DNA of 21,216 bases from a virus: the IMG/VR virus record IMGVR_UViG_3300032087_004618, positions 1-21,216 of that record. One strand, written 5' to 3'. Under the pieces are notes generated by a model. That model had not been told where the DNA came from, ran no database searches, and worked only from the letters and a program-made list of their open reading frames with translations. The translations under genes and the position numbers were made by a program. Numbering within the stretch: position 1 is the stretch's first letter; each line of letters begins with the position of its first letter. Below are positions 8,301 to 14,692 of the stretch, one piece after another.

Positions 8301-8843
8301 CTCGACGACGAGGAGGCAGGGCTCGCTTACCTGCGTGCCGAGGAAGCTGCCGCCCGCTGCGATCTGCGTCACGGTTCCGCGGTCGGTCCAGCTCGTCGCG
8401 CCGGGCGCCTTCGTGAAGACCTTCGCCTGGGTGCCCAGGATGCCGCAGATGACGAGCGTGCCATCCTGCGTCGTCTTGATGTCGGTCACACTGACGTTGG
8501 TCGCGATCAGATCGAAGGATGCGAGCGCGCCCGACTGCTCCCAGCCCAAGTAGAGCGGCTCGCCGTCGCGACGCGCAGCGATGGTCGCGCCATGGTCGAC
8601 GAGGCCAGGCAGCCCGCCATGCTGGACGCGGACGTCGTAGTCGCTCGTCCCGGTGACGTCGCCCTGGGCCTGCAGGACGCCGTACGTCTTGGAGCTCGTC
8701 TGCGGCAGCGCCGGTCGCGGCGTCTGCTCGGTGTAGGCCCGACCGCTCGTCGCGTCGTCGTCGGTCCAGACCTCGATCGGGCGCGACAGGACGAGCGCCT
8801 GCAGGCGCCCCGAGATCGGCCGGTTGTCGGTGATGTCTGCCAC
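5397..8843 (-). CDS. Large tail protein with Asp-box (BNR/sialidase-like) beta-propeller motifs
   Basis: The largest gene here, 1148 residues, encoded directly after the tape measure. Two clear Asp boxes, SSDNGATW (residues 212-219) and STDGGSTW (418-425), with a degenerate one near 144-155, indicate a beta-propeller like that of sialidases and other BNR-repeat proteins over about residues 100-500. A Gly/Thr-rich linker (~530-558) leads into a beta-rich region that resembles lectin-like domains. The C-terminal ~100 residues (SMLERQDGRPVGWVAWDRTA) form another small domain. Position and size fit a tail-tip or receptor-binding protein; enzyme activity cannot be claimed, since Asp boxes are structural and no catalytic set was identified. 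The GTG start is supported by AGGAGG six bases upstream. Confidence 0.75.
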   Translation of the reverse strand: MADITDNRPISGRLQALVLSRPIEVWTDDDATSGRAYTEQTPRPALPQTSSKTYGVLQAQGDVTGTSDYDVRVQHGGLPGLVDHGATIAARRDGEPLYLGWEQSGALASFDLIATNVSVTDIKTTQDGTLVICGILGTQAKVFTKAPGATSWTDRGTVTQIAAGGSFLGTQVSEPCLLVVEDVIYLLAWREGVAYDPAIATKPNRFITVWGSSDNGATWELVQDYATTEEDVFDNVINTSDPSTGAGTLFSSGRIRAAYRDGEVCVLCHLIGYRDDDDMDVIRQYAGPSLAHRLDLVEDFPGAAQYSGRAGHALPDIVATPTGFAVAWIENGKTAPQFIQIGSAWQPLSSAVASDVSGPFDIVADGGFEQQHYPIGTAEALTGVGELALTYDPSGVLWCLTCAAGSAVGSGVQYAYYSTDGGSTWTPGHATIPAVTDISGYWFYPEDLATGAQGNRPTRIRAAWWRGSILVSHTNTSTVAGFTGSYVTQLGGWSDLTLAFERHGVKIGHRQGWLRTYLPFELPEDQLYTATQTGTQTSTLSNGAHAITTGSGGGGTTGVNFYKHVGVDNGLVQVGCGEIDMAVAASEGTGASLDIAWTMRLASTTHGCEVAIVRTPTGIFVRDNVALTPLGNATGLVSGSRYVVRWGMKMDAETGAGRNLQVWYRRNDGSTPERRRWTRIGSFTLANDNGAGGVVPHLEWGHIANSGATTQNQSTWFSMGWAFPYSSTGLSPGSYALWPDLDQTGGDNPGILPGRPLGTAKGYCLDGLELAGRRGPFSVGDQWKVGVSGEYEIARALTLDTPTRRIHHRTKDTASQVVIPWAVDAARPGVEDTEHPPMMALHIDCNWRTAFLEYLPQGGAWTQAASIDTAILDGVSYTRIGRTLRASATGSTVYLHRDEVGPDWTVEWDDGAGTDVYRHVTGNAPGRWSSSTSEPRARLELESTDSGDPTTGGVLSLWSPSVTVLVAGVTATAWRLRIPTQPTADGDLRTKIAWCDVHPFALPPSWGRGFTAIPGHDRVQLEGDVGVRVSRAPASRELRIAWDEGVDESDISGSAEVRFVTPYSSGSEPAASLGEIPRSVVSMLERQDGRPVGWVAWDRTASGAVVIRRQAEQLWGTVESAPDLEVVLGDVGETEVVRVATLTIREEV

Positions 8844-8846
8844 GTC

Positions 8847-10862
8847 CTACCTCCTGCCGGGAATGCGGCCCGCGCGCCGCTTGATCAGCCCGTAACGGTC
8901 CGGGGCCCGAAGCGGGTCTCGCCCGTAGCGGCCGCGGTGGCTGTCGGTGTCGCGGATCAAGACCTGCGTCCCGCCCGAGCCGATGCCGGCCCGCTGCATC
9001 TGCCGGACAAGGTCGCCCTCGTCGCGGCCTGCAACGACCAGGTCGCCCGGTGCGAAGCTTGCGGTCATGCCGCTGTAGCCGACGCGCTGCAGACCGGGCG
9101 TGTCTGCGAAGGTCGGCTTCTGGCTTGCGATCATCGCGACCTGGATGCCGGTCTGCGCGGCCACGAGGCTCGCGATCGCCAGAGACGCCGGGTACGGGTA
9201 GTCGGCGAAGGCGCGGGTCGCGGCAGCTGCGCCGCTCATGATCGCCTGCGCCAGCGAGACCGCCTTGTAGAGCTTGAAGGTCTGCAGCGCGGCATCGCGG
9301 TTCGTTTCCGAGAGCGTCTGCGAGCGCTGCAGAAGCGCGGCCGCAGAGGTCGAGGCGAGGTTGTCGATCGCGTTGTAGAGACCGGCTTGCACGCGGCGCC
9401 GCTCTTGCAGCCGCGCCATCTCCTTCTGATGCGCCTCCTCCTCGGCCTGCTCTTGCCTGCGCGTCAGCTCGGCGAGCTCCTCGGCCTCCTCGCGTCTGCG
9501 CTGGCGACGCAGCTCTGAGAGCTCGGCGTCGTACTCGTCCTGCGTTGCTGCGCGCGCCTGCTCGGCGACCGCACGGTTGCCGCTGACGAGCTCGAGCTCC
9601 GCGATGCGGTTCAGCTGCTTTTGGTACTCCGCGGTCAGCTTCTCCTCGCCCTCGAGGATAGCCATCGACGCCTTCTCGGTGATCGCCTGCAGCTGCTCGA
9701 CCGCCTTCTCTCGCTCTTTGATCTCTGCAGTCGGATCGGCTGCGCTGACGTCCTGGCGCGAGCTCGGGACGATGAACCGCTCGCCGCCGAGCGCTGCGCC
9801 TGCGCCGCGCGCGCGAAGCTCGCCGACGTTGCGCCCGAGCTTGACGACCTCCTTGTTGGCCTCCTTGATCGCGTTGACCGTCGTCATGATCAAGCCGCGG
9901 TCGCCGAAGGTGCCGCCTCGCGACAGCTCGACCAGGCTGCGGCCGACCGACTTGAAGTCGAGGTCTACGATGCCTTCGAAGACGTCGGCGACGAGCCCAA
10001 ACTGCCGTTCGAAGTAGCCGAAGAACTGCTCGAAGGCGACGGTAGCCGCGCGGAGCGCGCCCGCGACGACGATCGGGAAGTTGTCGAGGCCCAGGGCGTC
10101 GGAGAGGACAGCCTTCGCGCTGTCGAGCTCCATGTTGAGAATCGCCATGTCGCGCTGGTACTGCGCGGCCGCATCGGCAGCGGCCCGCGTCGCGATGGCG
10201 CTCTGGCCTGCGAGAGAGACGAACGACTCGAGCGCGGCAGGGTCGCCGAGGGCTTGGAGGAGGTAGGTGCCCTGCCTGCCGAAAAGCTGCGTAGCCGCGG
10301 CCGCCTTGTCGGTCTCCGAGGACAGGCCGCCGATCGCCTTGATGGAGTCGCGGAACACTTCGTCGGCGTCGCGCAGCGTCCCGTCGGCGTTGGTCACGTT
10401 GACGCCGAGCGCGCGGAAGGCGTCGGCTTGCTTCTTAGAGCCGGCCTGCACATCGCTCATCGTCTTCGGCAGCCGGCCGAGGATCGACTCGATCTTGCTG
10501 AAGCTCACGCCCGACCCATCGGCGGCCACCTTGAGGCCTGCGATCGTCTCGCGGGCGACGCCGCTCCGGGTCGAGAGGTCGGTGAGGTTGTTTCGCGCGT
10601 CGGCGACCGACTGCGCCATCATCCCAAGCCCGACGACCGCGCCCGTCGCCGCGGCGCCGACAGCTGCCAGCGATGTCGAGAAGCCCTTCGCGTCGCGGCG
10701 CCCGCGCTGGGCGGCCCGCTGCGTCTGCCGGGTGGCCTTGTTGAGCGCCGACGTTGCCTGCCGGACCTCGGCCGCGGTCAGGTCCGGGATTTGCTTGAGC
10801 TTTCTTCTGATGTCGCCGATGTCGGCGGTGTACGTAAGCGAGACGCGGTCGGATCGTGCCAT
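8847..10862 (-). CDS. Tail tape measure protein
   Basis: A 671-residue, mostly helical protein. An N-terminal helical region with basic patches (residues ~1-60) precedes a hydrophobic Gly/Ala segment (~66-86, AAVGAAATGAVVGLGMMAQS). The phrase SGVARETIAGLKVAADGSGV (~100-120) is typical of tape measures. A long charged coiled coil runs ~380-495 (EEAEELAELTRRQEQAEEEA), followed by a hydrophobic helix pair (~535-585) and a Gly-rich C-terminus (GYSGMTASFAPGDLVVAG). These proteins set tail length and are ejected with the DNA; at about 0.15 nm per residue, 671 residues would give a tail near 100 nm. Its place after the tail chaperone and before the large tip proteins agrees. GAGGAG lies seven bases before the ATG. 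Confidence 0.92.
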   Translation of the reverse strand: MARSDRVSLTYTADIGDIRRKLKQIPDLTAAEVRQATSALNKATRQTQRAAQRGRRDAKGFSTSLAAVGAAATGAVVGLGMMAQSVADARNNLTDLSTRSGVARETIAGLKVAADGSGVSFSKIESILGRLPKTMSDVQAGSKKQADAFRALGVNVTNADGTLRDADEVFRDSIKAIGGLSSETDKAAAATQLFGRQGTYLLQALGDPAALESFVSLAGQSAIATRAAADAAAQYQRDMAILNMELDSAKAVLSDALGLDNFPIVVAGALRAATVAFEQFFGYFERQFGLVADVFEGIVDLDFKSVGRSLVELSRGGTFGDRGLIMTTVNAIKEANKEVVKLGRNVGELRARGAGAALGGERFIVPSSRQDVSAADPTAEIKEREKAVEQLQAITEKASMAILEGEEKLTAEYQKQLNRIAELELVSGNRAVAEQARAATQDEYDAELSELRRQRRREEAEELAELTRRQEQAEEEAHQKEMARLQERRRVQAGLYNAIDNLASTSAAALLQRSQTLSETNRDAALQTFKLYKAVSLAQAIMSGAAAATRAFADYPYPASLAIASLVAAQTGIQVAMIASQKPTFADTPGLQRVGYSGMTASFAPGDLVVAGRDEGDLVRQMQRAGIGSGGTQVLIRDTDSHRGRYGRDPLRAPDRYGLIKRRAGRIPGRR
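8850..8855 (-). promoter_or_regulatory. Ribosome binding site deciding the GTG start of the 1148-residue tail protein
   Basis: AGGAGG on the minus strand, six bases before GTG 8843. It partly overlaps the end of the tape measure gene, whose TAG stop is at 8847-8849. No ATG lies near the start of the frame, so this site fixes the start. Confidence 0.65.
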
Positions 10863-10865
10863 GGT

Positions 10866-11534
10866 TCAGCTCCTCGCGGCTCGGTTCAGGTCGTCTTGTA
10901 GCCGCTCGGCGATCTGCTTGGCAGCCCGACGACCAGGCGTGCGAATGAACGCGGACCAGATGCTCTTGCCGGCCTTCGCGGCGTTGATCGCGCCCGTGCC
11001 GTGCCGCGTGAAGAGGTTGGTCCGGTAGAGCTGGATCAGCCCAGCGGCAGACCGCGTCCCTCGCAGCGGCGGAAGCGTGATGTTCTGCGCCTCGGCGAGC
11101 TCGCGCGACTTGTTCAGGAACGCGTAGAGACGGACGCCGTCGGCTTCGATGCTCGCGGCGTACCGCTCGGCCTCGGCGGCGATGGCCTCCACCTTCTCGA
11201 TCTCGCGCGCGAGGCTGGCCCGGTCTCGGCGGCTGTAGCGCACGAACCACGCGTAGCCGCGCCCGTTGGGGCCTCGAGCGGTGTTCTCGATGCCGGCCTC
11301 GATCTGGTTGCCTCTCAGCCCGTGAAACAGGCGGAAGCTGCCGCGGCTGTTGCGGCTCTTGCGATAGCGGACCGGCCAGCGCGCCTCGGCGCCCTGCATG
11401 ATCGGCCGGAGCTCGGTCGAGGTCTCCTTGATGAACGCCGAGGGCAGGCCGCCTGCGACCTTGTCCAGCGTGCGGACGAGCGCATCATCGTCGAGCGTGA
11501 TTGCGGCGCTGCCTTTGCTGAACCTTCGCGGCAT
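10866..11534 (-). CDS. HK97-gp10-like tail completion or minor tail protein (tentative)
   Basis: A 222-residue protein between the chaperone and the tape measure. The N-terminal half has features of gp10-like tail-completion proteins: a helix, then WPVRYRKSRNSRGSFR and GIENTARGPNGRGYAWFVRY. A charged helical stretch (~105-145, RASLAREIEKVEAIAAEAER) looks like an insertion relative to the usual ~120-150 residues. The end (GRRAAKQIAERLQDDLNRAA) is a helix typical of the family's C-terminus. The match is by pattern only. The ATG has GAGGG six bases upstream. The first 50 bases overlap the -1 frame of the frameshifted chaperone, which ends at 11485. Confidence 0.55.
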   Translation of the reverse strand: MPRRFSKGSAAITLDDDALVRTLDKVAGGLPSAFIKETSTELRPIMQGAEARWPVRYRKSRNSRGSFRLFHGLRGNQIEAGIENTARGPNGRGYAWFVRYSRRDRASLAREIEKVEAIAAEAERYAASIEADGVRLYAFLNKSRELAEAQNITLPPLRGTRSAAGLIQLYRTNLFTRHGTGAINAAKAGKSIWSAFIRTPGRRAAKQIAERLQDDLNRAARS

Positions 11535-12050
11535 GTTGCACCCTCAATCGTTGGTCAGCGAGCAGTAGAGCCTGGGTCTCTCGATCGAGGGTGTCCCACC
11601 ATGCCGGCTCCTGCCCGTACTCGCGGCACAGCTCCAGGACCGCGCGGACTAGTCCGCCGAGTCCTCGCGGTCTGGAGAGAAATCCGCGGCCGTCGAGACC
11701 TCCTGCTCAGTCACCGCAGAGACGACCACCCATGCCCGAGCTTTCGCGAGCTGCTCGCCGAGCGCGGCGAGGGTCATGCCCGACGCCGGGTAGAGCTCGT
11801 CGAGCACAGCCTCCCCGTAGTCTGCGACGTCGCTGCCGAGCTTGTGCTTGCGCGGCCGCTTGCGAGCAGGCCACTTCACGTCTTCCGGCCAAGCGGCGCG
11901 GAGGCACGCCGCCGAGACGGCGAGCACGTAGCTCGGGTCCTGGGCGCGCGGGTCCTCGACGTCGATCGCCAGCCCGGCGGCTCGCGTGATGCCGACGGGT
12001 TGAAGCGTCGCGGTGATGTCGCCGATCGTGACCTGTACGGGGTCGGGCAT
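11485..12050 (-). CDS. Predicted -1 frameshift product of the tail assembly chaperone (GT-type)
   Basis: The -1 frame is open from just after a TGA at 11707-11709 to a TGA at 11485-11487, filling the otherwise empty 11535-11648. Its translation is protein-like, with LELCREYGQEPAWWDTLDRE followed by TQALLLADQRLRVQHA, a pattern like the T domains of other phage chaperones. It has no ATG or GTG start before its last stretch, so separate initiation is unlikely. A -1 shift within 11652-11706 would join it to the upstream gene; a slip at TTC 11679-11681 would give 188 residues. The site is not a textbook heptamer. Frameshifting in this gene pair is widespread in long-tailed phages; its use here is inferred. 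Confidence 0.65.
11649..12050 (-). CDS. Tail assembly chaperone, short (G-type) product
   Basis: A 133-residue protein between the tail-tube gene and the tape measure, the standard place for the lambda G/GT-type chaperone that coats the tape measure during tail assembly. It begins MPDPVQVTIGDITATLQPVG, has a basic stretch (WPARKRPRKHKLG) and a helical second half (GEAVLDELYPASGMTLAALG), and ends in an acidic tail (SPDREDSAD) at TAG 11649-11651. AGAGGA lies seven bases before the ATG. Family assignment rests on position, size and the overlapping -1 frame rather than on strong sequence recall. Confidence 0.7.
   Translation of the reverse strand: MPDPVQVTIGDITATLQPVGITRAAGLAIDVEDPRAQDPSYVLAVSAACLRAAWPEDVKWPARKRPRKHKLGSDVADYGEAVLDELYPASGMTLAALGEQLAKARAWVVVSAVTEQEVSTAADFSPDREDSAD
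11676..11682 (-). other. Best candidate frameshift site, T TTC TCT
   Basis: Within the only window where a -1 shift can succeed, T TTC TCT is the only heptamer in which the P-site tRNA re-pairs well (TTC to TTT, both Phe); the A-site codon TCT to CTC would mismatch. AGGAGG at 11699-11704 lies 16 bases upstream and could act as an internal stimulatory Shine-Dalgarno element, as in dnaX, though the distance is longer than usual. Confidence 0.35.
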
Positions 12051-12091
12051 GGGTGGTTCCTCTTCGGTGGGGTCAGGGGGTCAGGGTCGGA

Positions 12092-12571
12092 CTACCGCGA
12101 CGAGACGACGGCGGTCCCGTCGAAGCTCATGGGCCCGACGACCTGGAAGGTGAAGGCGATCGTGCTGGTGTCGCCCTCGGTGATCTCAATCGACGTCAGG
12201 ACCGCGTCCTCACCCGTGATGTCGCGGGTCTCGGCGCCGTAGTCGAAGCTGAAATCGAAGTCGTTGGCAGCGTAGTCGCCGATATCGACGGTCGTCGAGG
12301 TGAAGGTCGCGGTCTCGCCGAGGGCCTGGATCTGGAACGCCGCCGAGGGGCCGGCGAGGATCGCAGTCACGCTGATGGTCGGGTAGGACCGCTGGCCCTT
12401 CCGCAGACCCACGGTCGCGCCCTGGGACTGCGAGACGACGAGCTCGCGGCCGTCGGGCACCAGGCCGGAGACGGTCAGGTCGCCCTGCGACATGAGCAGG
12501 GTCGCCGAGTTGGCGTTGTCGTCGGTCAAGGTGAAGCTGCCGTCGGTGAAGTTGGCGGGGATGTTCGACAT
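12092..12571 (-). CDS. Major tail (tube) protein
   Basis: A 159-residue beta-rich protein encoded just before the tail chaperone, where siphoviruses encode their tube subunit. It begins MSNIPANFTDGSFTLTDDNA and contains LRKGQRSYPTISVTAILAGP, then the acidic strand patterns NDFDFSFDYGAET and VLTSIEITEGDTSTIAFTFQ; the alternating strands fit the tail-tube/Hcp-like fold. Length is in the usual range for short tube proteins. AAGGAG lies seven bases before the ATG, a strong site that suits a protein needed in many copies. The identification rests on size, composition and position; the neighbouring 164-residue protein is the main alternative. Confidence 0.75.
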   Translation of the reverse strand: MSNIPANFTDGSFTLTDDNANSATLLMSQGDLTVSGLVPDGRELVVSQSQGATVGLRKGQRSYPTISVTAILAGPSAAFQIQALGETATFTSTTVDIGDYAANDFDFSFDYGAETRDITGEDAVLTSIEITEGDTSTIAFTFQVVGPMSFDGTAVVSSR

Positions 12572-12587
12572 GGGGTGTCTCCTTGCG

Positions 12588-13082
12588 CTACTGCGCGACG
12601 ATTAGCCAGAGGGTGTAGGTGGAGGAGGTCGCGCCGGTCTCGGTGACCCTGAAATTGCAATCGGTCGTCACGTCGAGACCGGCCGGACCGAAATCGACGC
12701 CGAGGGTCTGACCTGCCGAGAGGACGACGCCGTGGTTGTTGTCCTCAAAAAAGTTGATCGAGTTGCTGGCGTGACCGTCGAGCGTGACCTGACCCGCTAC
12801 GCACTTGATGCACAAGCCTTTGAGCTCGTCGGCGTCGATGGTCTGCCCGAGCACGTCCTCGAGCCCGCCAGCGATCGCCAGATCGTAGAGCTTGAAGGTG
12901 CCGCTCGCGAGCGTGTTCGTCTCGAGGTAGACGCGGTCGACCTCGCCCGTGCCCGTGCCCTGTCGCCAGCCGCGGCCGCCGGGCGCGTTCTCGAGAGCGT
13001 GGCCGATGGTCTGCGAGTGCGGCGCGTCGGGCGCCAGGTCGGCCTGCGCGGTGATCTGCAGTCGTGCTGAGAGCGTCGTCAT
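12588..13082 (-). CDS. Beta-rich virion protein, 164 residues (tail or decoration)
   Basis: I cannot name a family. The 164-residue product begins MTTLSARLQITAQADLAPDA and contains TFKLYDLAIAGGLEDVLGQT, two nearby cysteines in LKGLCIKCVAG, and NNHGVVLSAGQTLGVDFGPA followed by strands to the C-terminus. The pattern suggests a single beta sandwich. It lies between the tail-terminator-like gene and the tube protein, so a second tube, capping or decorating protein is plausible. The ATG follows the previous TGA by one base (TGACATG), with GAGGG six bases upstream. Confidence 0.65.
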   Translation of the reverse strand: MTTLSARLQITAQADLAPDAPHSQTIGHALENAPGGRGWRQGTGTGEVDRVYLETNTLASGTFKLYDLAIAGGLEDVLGQTIDADELKGLCIKCVAGQVTLDGHASNSINFFEDNNHGVVLSAGQTLGVDFGPAGLDVTTDCNFRVTETGATSSTYTLWLIVAQ

Positions 13083-13083
13083 G

Positions 13084-13512
13084 TCAGGCCCTCGGGATGC
13101 GCGTCTGGACAGTGAGCGTCGTCGTCAGCCACTCGGCCGAGAGCGCGTCAATGTCATAGGAGACCGACCGGTAGCGGACGCCGTTCGGGCCGCGGTAGCT
13201 GTCGAGCCACGCCATCGCGGCACGGGTCGCCGCGTGAATGCGCGCTTGTCCCATGCTGTCGGAGTCGGGCGTGAACCGGTGCACGATTAGCAGTTGCGAG
13301 TCGTGCACAAGGTGCGGCGACGTCGAGGTCGCCGGCCCGAGGTCGAAGAACACCTCGAGGTGCTTCGTCGCGCCGCGGTCCGCGTCGATGTACCGCGCCT
13401 GCGAGAAGCGGTCGCTCTTCGCGTAGCTGAAGTCGGAGCAGTCGATGCCCGCAAGCCCGTCGTAGACCGCCTCGATCACAGCCCGGTAGGAGCTCGTCGC
13501 ATTCAGGTCCAC
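13084..13512 (-). CDS. Tail terminator-like protein
   Basis: A 142-residue protein with an N-terminal helix (SYRAVIEAVYDGLAGID), a strand with HLEVFFDLG, then LLIVHRF and a helix (ARIHAATRAAMAWLDSY), ending in strands (EWLTTTLTVQTRIPRA). This alpha/beta order and size fit the tail terminators of long-tailed phages, which cap the finished tube; its position shortly before the tube protein agrees. The GTG at 13512 is chosen because upstream residues in this frame are Arg-rich antisense-like sequence lying within the connector gene; it overlaps that gene by ten bases. The ribosome binding site is weak, so coupling to the upstream gene is likely. No ATG is available in frame near this start. Confidence 0.6.
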   Translation of the reverse strand: MDLNATSSYRAVIEAVYDGLAGIDCSDFSYAKSDRFSQARYIDADRGATKHLEVFFDLGPATSTSPHLVHDSQLLIVHRFTPDSDSMGQARIHAATRAAMAWLDSYRGPNGVRYRSVSYDIDALSAEWLTTTLTVQTRIPRA

Positions 13513-14258
13513 AGCGGCCGCCCAACCGCAGAGAGCGAGATCACAGGCGAGGCGCCGCGGCGAACGCCCGCCGCCTGGTCGTCGTACTGAAACTTCATGC
13601 GCGCCGCGACGGTCTTCATGTCGAAGTACAGCCGCTTGTTCTGCTCGGCCCACGTCGAGTCGGGACCGAAGCTGATGGTCCCGACGCAGAGCTGCAGCGC
13701 GCGGGTCAGCAGCCAGTCGCGGTAGCCCGTGATCTCGCGCACCTTCCAAGGCTCGCGGCCGTCGTCGATCAGCCGCCGGAGGAGCTCGAAGTAGGCCTCG
13801 TCAATCTGCGGCTGCCAGCCCTCGCCGGAGCCGCCGCGGTCGGTCGCGCCCTGCGACTGCGGCACGCGGTGCTCGAGCTCGGGGACGCGAGCGTAGAGGT
13901 CGCGCTCGCTGATGACGTTGGGCGGCACGTACTGGACGAGGTAGGCCGACTGCCTGTAGGTCGGGTAGACGACGCCTGAGAACGTCAGCGTCCACAAGAC
14001 CGTCCAGCCGGCGCCCAAAGTCTCGGACGCAGCCGGTGCAACCGTGTAGGTCGCGGTCGAAGAGGAGACCACCACCGGCTGGTCCGAGAGAAGGTCGGTG
14101 CCATCCGGCCGCGTGATGGTGATCGTCCCGGAGTCGGGCGCCACGAGACCGCCGCCCGACCCATGCCGGATCGGTGCGGTGATCGTCTGCGTCGCGCCTC
14201 GCTCCAGAAAGTACGGAGCGGGGCGCGAAAACGCGTACGTGGCGGCCCGAATCGCCAT
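13503..14258 (-). CDS. Head-tail connector or adaptor-like protein with an N-terminal beta domain
   Basis: A 251-residue protein with two parts. Residues ~1-110 are beta-rich (SGTITITRPDGTDLLSDQPV, then GAGWTVLWTLTFSGVVYPTY), like a small Ig-like domain. Residues ~115-225 are helical (EAYFELLRRLIDDGREPWKV, YRDWLLTRALQLCVGTISFG), like the helical head-completion or adaptor proteins that bind the portal ring. Position between capsid and tail-terminator genes supports a connector role. A fusion of a beta domain with a connector-like helical domain is not the commonest form, so the function stays tentative. TAACATG joins it to the upstream gene with a one-base gap. Confidence 0.6.
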   Translation of the reverse strand: MAIRAATYAFSRPAPYFLERGATQTITAPIRHGSGGGLVAPDSGTITITRPDGTDLLSDQPVVVSSSTATYTVAPAASETLGAGWTVLWTLTFSGVVYPTYRQSAYLVQYVPPNVISERDLYARVPELEHRVPQSQGATDRGGSGEGWQPQIDEAYFELLRRLIDDGREPWKVREITGYRDWLLTRALQLCVGTISFGPDSTWAEQNKRLYFDMKTVAARMKFQYDDQAAGVRRGASPVISLSAVGRPLWT

Positions 14259-14259
14259 G

Positions 14260-14688
14260 TTAGCTCACGACGTCGTAGCGAATGACGATGTCGACAACGC
14301 CGTCGTCGAGGGCCGTGGTGGCGCCGTCGCCGAGGTTGGCGCCGACAGCGGTGAACTTGGCCTTCACGAGCACGCCCGAGGCGGTCGGGTTGGCGCCGTC
14401 GTTGCGGTACTGCCCAGCCGCGGGCCCGAAAACGTCGGTGCTCGTGATGAACGCGTCAGCGGTCGCCGCGGTGCCGACCTCGACGGTGAGGTCGGAGATC
14501 GAGCCCGCGTCGGAGAAGGTCGTGATCAGATCGACGATGCAGAGGCTGATCTGCGCGCCGGTCGGCAGGGTGACGAGATCCACCGTCTCGGTCAGCGCAG
14601 CCGCGGTGAGCTCGGAGAAGTCCACACGCACGCGGGCTTCCTGGGTGTAGTCGCCGACGGGACGGTTGCTGCGGTAGGCGGTGGGCAT
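14260..14688 (-). CDS. Capsid decoration-like beta protein, 142 residues
   Basis: A 142-residue protein starting MPTAYRSNRPVGDYTQEARV. It then follows a repeating strand pattern (ELTAAALTETVDLVTLPTGA; ISDLTVEVGTAATADAFITS; DGVVDIVIRYDVVS). I recall similar short proteins of the form ELTAA...TLPAGA...VGTTATPTAF near capsid genes of marine phages, annotated only as structural. Two genes downstream of the coat gene, a decoration or head-stabilising role is plausible. The ATG at 14688 is preferred over GTG 14709 because AAGGAG (14696-14701) stands seven bases before it, and the longer version would swallow that site. Confidence 0.65.
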   Translation of the reverse strand: MPTAYRSNRPVGDYTQEARVRVDFSELTAAALTETVDLVTLPTGAQISLCIVDLITTFSDAGSISDLTVEVGTAATADAFITSTDVFGPAAGQYRNDGANPTASGVLVKAKFTAVGANLGDGATTALDDGVVDIVIRYDVVS

Positions 14689-14692
14689 TCTG

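Noticed and set aside
1819-10901. Very long plus-strand open frames (e.g. 1819-3477, 3834-6017, 6087-7529, 7557-9518, 9621-10901)
   Set aside because: They lie antisense to recognisable minus-strand tail genes, are dominated by Arg, Ala, Gly and Val, and show no domains or sensible starts; they are GC-rich shadow frames.
11529-11697. +1 frame as an alternative chaperone extension
   Set aside because: It is open but yields a Pro/Arg/Ser-rich translation unlike a T domain, whereas the -1 frame gives a coherent helical sequence.
13513-13749. Upstream extension of the tail terminator-like gene to 221 residues
   Set aside because: The added part is Arg-rich and lies inside the connector gene; GTG 13512 gives a normal-sized protein.
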